Below are positions 1 through 5,874 of a stretch of 8,254 bases of DNA, one piece after another. Each line of letters opens with the position of its first letter. Position 1 is the stretch's first letter. The notes beneath the pieces are model-generated. The model was not told where the DNA came from, made no database searches, and saw only the letters and a program-made list of their open reading frames with translations. Origin of the DNA: Gammaproteobacteria bacterium (lineage in GTDB: Bacteria > Pseudomonadota > Gammaproteobacteria > Pseudomonadales > Pseudohongiellaceae); contig PWQG01000233.1 in assembly GCA_003556835.1 (NCBI GenBank), positions 1 through 8,254 on the forward strand, written 5' to 3'. A program made the translations under genes and the position numbers.

Positions 1-425
1 ACAATGGCAATATCCTCGATGATGATGCTCAGTGCCAGTGTGGCAATGGCCAGATAAATGCCACTCATGCGGCCGAGGGGGCGGGCGACCAGGGCGCCGG
101 CCAGGCCTGTGATGACACCGCTGGCGATCAGGGCGGGCAGGAAGGGCCAGCCACGGATCATCAGGGCCAGGTGAGAAAAGGCGCCGATGGCCATGAAGGC
201 GGCGTGGCCCAGGCTGACCTGACCGGTGTGGCCGGCAATCATCATCAGGCCCAGGCCGGCCAGCGACCAGATCAGCACCGAGGTCAGCTCGCCCACATAA
301 TAAGGGTTGAGCAGCCAGGGCAGCGTCAATGCCGCGATCAGCAGGATCGCGTACTTGAGCAGGTGCGCCCGATCCTCGAACAGGCGGATGTCGTCGTCAT
401 AGCTGCTCTTGAATCGTGTCTTCAT
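1..425 (-). CDS. livM: Branched-chain amino-acid-type ABC transporter permease LivM (partial, C-terminus beyond window)
   Basis: Inner-membrane permease subunit that pairs with LivH to form the channel of a branched-chain amino acid (HAAT family) importer. The first 141 codons are visible. After a charged N-terminus rich in D, E, R and K (residues 1-22) come hydrophobic segments at about 24-40 and 48-65. Next is the LivM signature GHTGQVSLGHAAFMAIGAF (65-83), then further membrane segments around 95-115 and 122-141. The ATG at 425 is preceded by AGAAGG with about 8 nt spacing and lies 3 nt after the livH stop, which points to co-transcription and probably coupled translation. The ATPase genes livG and livF would be expected further downstream, outside the window. 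The family is clear. The substrate is not: urea and short-chain amide importers have related permeases. The C-terminal half cannot be judged. Confidence 0.93.
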   Translation of the reverse strand, partial: MKTRFKSSYDDDIRLFEDRAHLLKYAILLIAALTLPWLLNPYYVGELTSVLIWSLAGLGLMMIAGHTGQVSLGHAAFMAIGAFSHLALMIRGWPFLPALIASGVITGLAGALVARPLGRMSGIYLAIATLALSIIIEDIAI

Positions 426-428
426 GCG

Positions 429-1307
429 CTACACCTTCTTCTGGCTGACCTGGGCGAACAATCCGCCGGGTCGCAGCACCAGTACCAGAAGCATCAATAC
501 ATAGGGTGCCACCGGACCCAGGCCCGAGGGCAGGTAGCGCCCGGCAAAAGGTTCCACGATGCCCACAAGCAGGCCACCGGCCAGGGCACCGGGTAGGGAG
601 CCCAGTCCACCAATCACGGCAGCGGCGAAGGCCTTGATGCCGAACACCAGTCCGGCCGAAGGTTCCACAGCGCCCTTGGCGGCAAACAGCACGCCGGCGA
701 TGGCGGCAACAATTCCGGACAGAGCCCAGACGATGGCATTGATGCGCTTGACCGGGATGCCCATGTAGTAGGCCGCCATCTGGTTCTGGCTACTGGCCTG
801 CATGGCCACGCCGAGGCGGGTGCGGGCGAAGAAAAAGTACAGCGTGGTGGTCAGGGCGACGGTGGCAAGAATAATGATGGCGTCGACCAGGGGGATGACC
901 AGTCCGCCGAGTGCCAGGGTCTGCCCGGCAAAAGGTGATTCCAGCGAGACCGGATCATGGCCCCAGATGACGCCGGCCACAAAGCGGATGATGAAACCGA
1001 GGGCGATGGTCAGGATGACCATGGCAAATTGTGGTTGACCGAAAATGCCTCTCAGGACGAGTCGGTCAAGCAGGTAACCAAAAACGCCAAGCACGCCTGC
1101 CGCAAAGGTGATCCCAAGCAGGAAGGGCAGGTCCATATAGCTGGTATTGATGAAGGTGATACCGAGGAAGGCGCCGAGCATCAGCATATCGCCCTGGGCG
1201 AAATTCACTGCTTCTGACGCCTTGTAGATCAGCACGAAACCCAGTGCAAGCAGTCCGTAGATGCAGCCGTTGGCAATGCCGCTGATCAGCAGCTGGAGAA
1301 TGTCCAT
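429..1307 (-). CDS. livH: Branched-chain amino-acid-type ABC transporter permease LivH
   Basis: Membrane permease of a HAAT-family importer, partner of the LivM encoded next to it. The 292-residue product has the usual LivH length and about eight hydrophobic segments. Recognisable blocks are GIANGCIYGLLALGF (10-24), EAVNFAQGDMLMLGAF (32-47) and the cytoplasmic loop signature GIKAFAAAVIGGLGSLPGA (223-241), which contacts the ATPases. It ends with a typical LRPGGLF motif. The start at 1307 is chosen because LivH proteins normally begin at this M-D-I-L-Q position, and AAGGGA lies about 5 nt upstream. An in-frame ATG at 1352 has an equally good or better site (AAGGA, 6 nt spacing) and would add 15 hydrophilic residues, so the start is unsettled. 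No periplasmic binding-protein gene adjoins it. The upstream neighbour is an unrelated hydrolase 115 nt away. The transported substrate is inferred from family only. Confidence 0.93.
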   Translation of the reverse strand: MDILQLLISGIANGCIYGLLALGFVLIYKASEAVNFAQGDMLMLGAFLGITFINTSYMDLPFLLGITFAAGVLGVFGYLLDRLVLRGIFGQPQFAMVILTIALGFIIRFVAGVIWGHDPVSLESPFAGQTLALGGLVIPLVDAIIILATVALTTTLYFFFARTRLGVAMQASSQNQMAAYYMGIPVKRINAIVWALSGIVAAIAGVLFAAKGAVEPSAGLVFGIKAFAAAVIGGLGSLPGALAGGLLVGIVEPFAGRYLPSGLGPVAPYVLMLLVLVLRPGGLFAQVSQKKV

Positions 1308-1327
1308 CCATCCCTTCTCTGTCTGTC

Positions 1328-1346
1328 GGGCGCTGCCTTGGCGCCC
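1328..1346 (-). repeat. Short hairpin between the two possible livH starts
   Basis: A perfect 6-bp inverted repeat, GGGCGC / GCGCCC, encloses a 7-nt loop (1334-1340). It lies 20 nt upstream of the preferred livH ATG and just inside the coding frame if the ATG at 1352 is used. No T-run follows it, so it does not look like an intrinsic terminator for the upstream hydrolase gene. It could affect which livH start is used, but a stem this short in GC-rich DNA may be chance. Confidence 0.35.
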
Positions 1347-1422
1347 GGTCATTGTTATTCCTTTAAAACTACAGGGAAAGCGTACAGCGTATCAAGTGTT
1401 TTTGCTTTCGATGCTCCGTGTT

Positions 1423-2604
1423 TCATTCCAGCATGTTGTCGACCGCGCTGAAAAACGCATCACGGTGGGCACCGAATTCGCTGCCGGTGGCCTGGGGCCA
1501 GCCGCCCTGGACCACAATCGCCAGATTGTTTTCCGGATTGAAATAGATGCCCTGGCCAAAGATGCCGCTGGCCCGGTAGGTGCCATCGCCTTCCAGCCAC
1601 CAGAGGTAGCCATACCCATCGCTGGCTGGTGAAGGCGTGGTCGACTGCACCATCCAGTCATCAGGCAGTACCGCGGTGCCGTCGTGCAGTACACCATCGT
1701 TTAGGATGAAAAGTGCCAGGCGTCCCCAGTCACGGAGGGTCGCGTTGATACAGCAGCCGCCCAGCTCCCCGCCACCGGGGCCGTGCGTGATCCAGTAGGC
1801 GGTATCGGCCATGCCCCATGGCTGCCAGATCTTGTGGGTCAGGTAGGTGGACAGGTTGTTGCCGATGGCGGCGCGCAGGATGGCGCCGGCCAGATTGGTT
1901 TCACCGGTGTTGTAGTTGAAGCGGGTGCCCGGTTCGGCCACCTGGTCCTTGGCGCCCATGAACTGCATCAATTCCAGCATGTCATTGGGTGAGGTCGCCA
2001 CATCGGACGTCGGGTCGGCATAATCCTCGTTCCAGTCCACACCCGAAGCCATCTGCAATACATCACGGATGCTCACCGGGTCATAGGCGGTACCCCGCAA
2101 CCTTGGCAGGTAATCGGTGACCGGATCATCCACGCTTTCAATATATCCGTCGCGAATGGCTGCACCGATCAGCATGGAGACAACGGACTTGGTCTGGGAG
2201 AACGACACCCAGACATCGTCCGGGCTGTTGCCGAGGCCGTGGCGCTCCAGCACGATTTCTCCATCTTTCAATACCAGCAGGCCCGCCACATGGTTGTGTC
2301 GCAGGTAGTCGTCGAGCGAATGAGTGGTTCCATCCACTTGGTATTCAAAGCGGGAGAAATCCTGTGGATTTTCCCGCAGCTCCATGGGTGAGTCTGCCGC
2401 TTCGATCCGGCGGGTTTCACTGAGCAGGGGAATGTTGCGGAAACCGGCGATCTGTTCGTCACCGCGCCAGAACAGGATGCCGTCATTGGCCGGCAGGTTG
2501 GCCACATCTTCGGCCGGGTCCAGATACCGTGGCTCCTGGGCGCTGACCAGGGCGGTGGATGAGAAAATGACCAATACGGATAGGGCTTTCAGGAGCTGTG
2601 TCAT
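1423..2604 (-). CDS. Secreted beta-lactamase-fold serine hydrolase (class C-like / 6-aminohexanoate-dimer hydrolase-like)
   Basis: Predicted exported serine hydrolase of the Beta-lactamase (PF00144) superfamily, which includes class C beta-lactamases, esterases, D-amino peptidases and the nylon-oligomer hydrolase NylB. The 393-residue product starts with a signal peptide (positive K6, hydrophobic 7-20, likely cleavage after VSA at 20-22), so it probably acts in the periplasm or outside. The nucleophile motif is S136-Q-T-K139, the second motif is Y231-N-T-G234, and the third is G350-Q-G rather than the KTG/HTG of true beta-lactamases. This favours an esterase or amidase role over antibiotic resistance. 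A vicinal cysteine pair C284-C285 sits in GGELGGCC. The ATG at 2604 is chosen because it begins the signal peptide; the open frame extends 43 codons further but that part lacks protein-like character. The Shine-Dalgarno is weak (GAGA). Natural substrate unknown. Confidence 0.85.
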   Translation of the reverse strand: MTQLLKALSVLVIFSSTALVSAQEPRYLDPAEDVANLPANDGILFWRGDEQIAGFRNIPLLSETRRIEAADSPMELRENPQDFSRFEYQVDGTTHSLDDYLRHNHVAGLLVLKDGEIVLERHGLGNSPDDVWVSFSQTKSVVSMLIGAAIRDGYIESVDDPVTDYLPRLRGTAYDPVSIRDVLQMASGVDWNEDYADPTSDVATSPNDMLELMQFMGAKDQVAEPGTRFNYNTGETNLAGAILRAAIGNNLSTYLTHKIWQPWGMADTAYWITHGPGGGELGGCCINATLRDWGRLALFILNDGVLHDGTAVLPDDWMVQSTTPSPASDGYGYLWWLEGDGTYRASGIFGQGIYFNPENNLAIVVQGGWPQATGSEFGAHRDAFFSAVDNMLE

Positions 2605-2648
2605 TATGCTGTCTCGCAATTCCGGGGATGGATAGCAGCAGCATAATG
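2602..2648. repeat. Perfect 10-bp inverted repeat covering the hydrolase start codon
   Basis: CATTATGCTG (2602-2611) and CAGCATAATG (2639-2648) are exact reverse complements separated by 27 nt. On the minus-strand transcript the right arm contains the ATG start of the serine hydrolase gene, and the weak GAGA ribosome-binding site lies in the loop next to it. A stem formed by the arms would therefore bury the start codon. It could instead be a two-site DNA operator, since the arm centres are 37 bp apart. The region is the divergent spacer between the hydrolase gene and the Trp-rich gene on the other strand. Function is inferred; the repeat itself is plainly present. Confidence 0.6.
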
Positions 2649-2781
2649 GAGGATGCCAATACTGTCCACGCAGGAGCCGATGATGATCCGATGGCTGGTG
2701 GAGGCAGTACATGATGATAGTCAGACGCCGCAAAACGGAGACGCCGATGGGTCAAACGCAGGAAACAGCCGTGGTGATGCA

Positions 2782-2994
2782 ATGAGTCCTGATATCAACC
2801 GGTTTTCCCGGGCCAAATTGCCGGGAAGCAAGTGGACGGCTGCCTGCCCTGAACAAAGGGAGAAGCACTTTGTGGTGCGGAACCTGTTCACCAGCGAGCA
2901 GGTGGAACTGCAGGCCGTGCTCACCGGCAGGGTCCATCGTGTCGAAATAAAGGATTTACGCGACCGTGGACATTGGATCCCCGGCTGGAAGTGA
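2782..2994 (+). CDS. Small Trp-rich protein, TIGR02450 family
   Basis: A 70-residue cytosolic protein of unknown function and the only plus-strand gene in the window. It matches the TIGR02450 pattern as I recall it: a basic N-terminal stretch ending in GSKWTA (15-20), PEQREKHFVV (23-32), a middle strand VELQAVLTGR (40-49), then a lysine/aspartate stretch and the terminal W-x-x-GW-K at 65-70. Length agrees with the family (about 60-80 residues). The ATG at 2782 is chosen because homology starts just after it, and GGTGA lies 4 nt upstream. The frame stays open to 2653, but the added part has no family character. The gene converges with the phytochrome gene (24 nt between stop codons) and is divergent from the serine hydrolase gene. 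No intrinsic terminator was seen between the convergent stops. No biochemical role is known to me. Confidence 0.8.
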   Translation: MSPDINRFSRAKLPGSKWTAACPEQREKHFVVRNLFTSEQVELQAVLTGRVHRVEIKDLRDRGHWIPGWK

Positions 2995-3018
2995 TTACCC
3001 GAGGACGAATGGATCCGA

Positions 3019-5106
3019 TCAGGCTTCGTCGGCAGGCACGACCACGCGATTGCGTCCTTCGGCTTTTGCCTGATACATCGCTTCGTCCGCCCGGTTCACC
3101 ACGCTGGTTCCATCTTCGTCCTCGCGCCATTGTGTGACCCCCAGGCTGATGGTCACATGCCCGAGCTCGCCCAGATCCAGCTCTGCCACCGCTTCACGCA
3201 CGCGTTCGGCCAGTTGCACCGCTTCGGTCTGCTCCGTGTTGCCGGCCGCAATGATGAACTCTTCACCGCCCCATCGGCCCAGTATATCCGCGCTTCGTAG
3301 CCGGGATTGCAAGCATTCAGAGATGCTCCGCAGCACCCGGTCGCCGGCTTGATGGCCATGTTGGTCATTAAAATCCTTGAAGCGGTCAATATCAAAAAAG
3401 ATGACACTGAAGGGGTGATTGTAGCGCCGTGCAGCCTCCGTCAGGCGGATCAATTCCTCCTGGATGTAGTATCGGTTCCAGATGCCGGTCAACGGATCGG
3501 TACGCACCATGGTCTGAAGCTGTTCGTTGACTTTGCTGAGCTGGTTGTTGAGTCGGTTGATTTCATGAAACGTCAGCGCGGTTGACAGGTTCTCAGCCAG
3601 TTCCTGGGCTGCCCGTATTTCCACCTCTCTCCAGGACTCACTCTTTCCTTCCACCCGTTGCTGCCAACTGGAGAATGATTGTCGCGGCGTCAGTACGGGC
3701 TTGCCGTCCACATAGCTTGGTTGATCCTTGGGTGGGCCGGCCCATTGGTGAAACTGCAGCAACTCCCTGCGAAAAAACAGCAACCAGCTGTTGCTGGACC
3801 GGGCCGATACCAGGGGCAGGGCGAGCAGGCCGGCATGGCCATTCAAGGAACCGTCAATGCTCAGTTCGGAGTCTTCCAGGCAATCGCTGTACCAGGGAAT
3901 GTGGCGGGAAGCCTTCGCCTGCAATTGCTTAATGATTTCCGCGATCACTGGTGCATCGGGCGTATCCTGCCAGCTTTGCAGGCCCTGGTCTTCGTAGATC
4001 AGGGCTCCGCCGCAGGCGCGAAACAATTGCAACCAGGTTTTACCGTGGTGTTCGATCAACTGTTGTGGTGAGCTTTGCCGGTTCCCTTGCAATAAAAGGC
4101 GCCGGTTGCGCAGTACGCGTCGGAAAAACTCCGCTTGTGCTTCGTATTGCAACAGCTCACGGCGCTGACTGGCGAGTCTCACCAGAACGTTGGCGGCCAG
4201 CAGGCTGTCGGGATCGGCAGGTCGGTGCTGTCCGTGGTGACAGGCCACCAGCCCCCAGAGTTGCCCCCGGCTGAACAGGGCAATGGAAAACGAGGCGCGC
4301 ACGCCCATGTTCTGCAGATAGGTCTGGTGAATGGGCGAAACGCCGCGCAGCAGTCCAGGGCTCAGATCCAGGGGCGCTGGTGTCTCGCTGCCGGGGGTGG
4401 CCAGTAGTGGAGAGGCCTCCGCCTGGCTGTCGACGATCACACGCAAAGGGTTGATGTAGTAGAGCCTGCGTACCTGGGGCGGTATGTCCGAAGCCGGGAA
4501 GTGGTGCCCGAGATAGCCGTCCACATCCGCAGTCCGGCTCTCGCTGATCACCTGACCGTTCCAGTCGCTGTCAAAGCGGTAGACCATCACGCGGTCGTAC
4601 CGGCTCAGTACCCGAATGGCGTCGGTCAATACCTGAAGCAGGGTTTTCTGGTCGTTGCAGGACTCGAGTTGGAGGCTCCAATGGGATAGGGAATCGACCC
4701 AGTGACTGGGGGGTGAAGCTGAGATTGCCTGCAGCTCGACCACGCGCCCTGTGTCACACCGCCAGCTGGACAAATGGAAAGACTGTTCCTGTGTTCCGCT
4801 TGGCAGTGTCAGTTGCCGGGTCTGCACCGATTCGATCGTTTGCAGGCCGTTGAGACACTCGATCAGGGAGGTCAGCAGGGCACTTTGTGGCAGCGTACTG
4901 GCTCCGAGCAGTTCTGAGGGCCGGATGCCGATGATGTCATGCAGGTTGTCACTGCATTGCAGGATGTGGCGGTGGGCTTCATCGAACACCAGCAGGCAAC
5001 CGTGCGGCTGAATACTACCGGGAATATGGACCGGTTCGCTGGCGCACTGTTCCAGCGCGATGGCCAGATCGTGAGCCTGTTGCTTGTCATTGCCTGTCAT
5101 CATCAT
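3019..5106 (-). CDS. bphP: Bacteriophytochrome-diguanylate cyclase (PAS-GAF-PHY-GGDEF)
   Basis: Red/far-red photoreceptor predicted to control c-di-GMP synthesis directly. Domains of the 695-residue protein: PAS (about 20-130) with biliverdin-attachment Cys21 before EPVHIPGSIQPHG; GAF (about 145-320) with Y176, PASDIPP (204-210, Asp207), H260, Y263 and H290, all chromophore-pocket residues at the same numbers as in Deinococcus BphP; PHY (about 330-500) with the tongue motifs WAG (455-457) and PRQSF (474-478); a coiled-coil linker (about 497-535); and GGDEF (about 537-690). The cyclase signature is G613-G-E-E-F617, and the product-inhibition site R604-S-A-D607 lies five residues before it. There is no histidine kinase. 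The layout equals that of phytochrome-activated cyclases such as PadC. The start has three tandem ATGs (5106, 5103, 5100) and no clear Shine-Dalgarno. It lies 91 nt downstream of the heme oxygenase gene that should supply biliverdin. Whether red light raises or lowers activity cannot be read from sequence. Confidence 0.95.
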   Translation of the reverse strand: MMMTGNDKQQAHDLAIALEQCASEPVHIPGSIQPHGCLLVFDEAHRHILQCSDNLHDIIGIRPSELLGASTLPQSALLTSLIECLNGLQTIESVQTRQLTLPSGTQEQSFHLSSWRCDTGRVVELQAISASPPSHWVDSLSHWSLQLESCNDQKTLLQVLTDAIRVLSRYDRVMVYRFDSDWNGQVISESRTADVDGYLGHHFPASDIPPQVRRLYYINPLRVIVDSQAEASPLLATPGSETPAPLDLSPGLLRGVSPIHQTYLQNMGVRASFSIALFSRGQLWGLVACHHGQHRPADPDSLLAANVLVRLASQRRELLQYEAQAEFFRRVLRNRRLLLQGNRQSSPQQLIEHHGKTWLQLFRACGGALIYEDQGLQSWQDTPDAPVIAEIIKQLQAKASRHIPWYSDCLEDSELSIDGSLNGHAGLLALPLVSARSSNSWLLFFRRELLQFHQWAGPPKDQPSYVDGKPVLTPRQSFSSWQQRVEGKSESWREVEIRAAQELAENLSTALTFHEINRLNNQLSKVNEQLQTMVRTDPLTGIWNRYYIQEELIRLTEAARRYNHPFSVIFFDIDRFKDFNDQHGHQAGDRVLRSISECLQSRLRSADILGRWGGEEFIIAAGNTEQTEAVQLAERVREAVAELDLGELGHVTISLGVTQWREDEDGTSVVNRADEAMYQAKAEGRNRVVVPADEA

Positions 5107-5197
5107 TGCCGATTTTCTGCTGTTCGCGAAGCCGGCCGGGTATCGACCTATGTATTCGGAGTATACCGCGACTCGTGGAGATCTGCCGGATTCCCGG

Positions 5198-5764
5198 TCA
5201 CATCAGTCGGCACTGGAAGGCATGGAACATGTCCCGGGCGCCAGTGATTGCGGCGTTGCGATCGATAGTGGGAAGCAGGGATTCGAGCTGTCGGGTGAAT
5301 TCTCGCCAGTTCGGCTCCGGGTCGGCATGACTGAAGTAGCTCATTGGAGCTGCCGAGCCCAGTGTTTGGCGCAACTGACGCGCCACAATGATGCTGCCCT
5401 TGCGCGCTCCCTCCACCACGTAGCGTTGTCCGATGAACATGCCGGGACTGCTGGCGGTCAGGAGGTGCGCTTCGTCACTGGACGACGGAACGGGCCAGCC
5501 CAGCGCGGCCAGGTCGCGGGCCAATAATGGGCTGCGGGCATCGGAAAGCCGTCCGGGATCGAGCCCGAGTTGCTGGCAGCCGGCCTCCACCGAAGCCTCC
5601 ATATACCATTGTGGTTGGTACATCGCATGCAGTATCCCCGCATAGCTGTCCCTGTCCAGACCAGGGGCCAGCAACCGCTGCAGCAGGGGATGGTGGTCCA
5701 GCTCGTGATGGTCCTGTCGGGTCTGCTGACGTAAGCACTGCAACAGGCTGTCCACTTCGTTCAT
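5198..5764 (-). CDS. bphO: Heme oxygenase, BphO type (biliverdin-forming)
   Basis: Soluble heme oxygenase expected to open heme to biliverdin, releasing CO and iron, thereby providing the chromophore of the phytochrome encoded just downstream. In the 188-residue form the proximal heme ligand fits H19 in L11-R-Q-Q-T15-R-Q-D-H19. The distal helix carries YVVEGARKG (115-123), the GxxxG element that lets the helix kink over heme. Size fits bacterial heme oxygenases (about 190-200 residues). The start is uncertain: ATGs at 5764, 5788, 5797 and 5800 are in frame and none has a good Shine-Dalgarno. I use 5764 because the family core begins a few residues later and because a possible promoter box overlaps the two upstream-most ATGs. 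The bphO-bphP order is the common bacterial arrangement. The neighbour points to a signalling role over iron scavenging; this is inference. Confidence 0.9.
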   Translation of the reverse strand: MNEVDSLLQCLRQQTRQDHHELDHHPLLQRLLAPGLDRDSYAGILHAMYQPQWYMEASVEAGCQQLGLDPGRLSDARSPLLARDLAALGWPVPSSSDEAHLLTASSPGMFIGQRYVVEGARKGSIIVARQLRQTLGSAAPMSYFSHADPEPNWREFTRQLESLLPTIDRNAAITGARDMFHAFQCRLM

Positions 5765-5795
5765 GATGCCGGTTTCTGTGTGAGTCATTACGGTC

Positions 5796-5804
5796 ATCAT
5801 ACCA
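5796..5804 (-). promoter_or_regulatory. Possible extended -10 promoter for bphO
   Basis: On the minus strand TGGTATGAT matches the sigma-70 extended -10 form TGn-TATAAT with one mismatch. The hexamer 17 nt upstream (AATCCA) is a poor -35, which extended -10 promoters can tolerate. Transcription would begin near 5788, giving a leader of about 24 nt to the ATG at 5764. It lies in the 110-nt gap after the GGDEF-EAL gene, so bphO-bphP may have its own promoter as well as read-through. Prediction from motif only. Confidence 0.3.
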
Positions 5805-5874
5805 GATTGATACTGCGGTGGATTGTGCCTGGACGGGCCGGGGCGATTGTTGCATCGGGCCGGCTCGTATCGGA

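Noticed and set aside
171..596. 141-codon plus-strand open frame across the livM/livH junction
   Set aside because: Rich in Gln/His as expected for the reverse strand of membrane-protein genes; livH and livM are unmistakable on the minus strand.
1371..1407. GAAAGC/GCTTTC stem and a TTGATA -35 between the hydrolase gene and livH
   Set aside because: The stem is 6 bp with a long 22-nt loop, and the -10 candidates match poorly and would place transcription start inside the ribosome-binding site.
2605..2733. N-terminal extension of the serine hydrolase to an ATG at 2733
   Set aside because: A typical signal peptide begins at 2604, and the extension is rich in Cys and His with no conserved character.
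2723..2746. Direct repeat AGACGCCG twice, 16 nt apart, upstream of the Trp-rich gene
   Set aside because: Only two 8-nt copies in GC-rich DNA; no further copies or partner signal.
3679..4071. 130-codon plus-strand open frame inside the phytochrome gene
   Set aside because: It is antisense to the PHY/GAF coding region, has no recognisable motif and no ribosome-binding site; a shadow of GC-rich coding on the other strand.
5160..5165. TATACT box upstream of bphP as a promoter
   Set aside because: Good -10 match on the minus strand but no -35 at 16-18 nt and no extended -10; not enough to call.
5838..5862. Possible terminator after the GGDEF-EAL gene
   Set aside because: The stem is only about 4 bp (CGAT/ATCG) with a C-C mismatch next to it, and no T-run follows.
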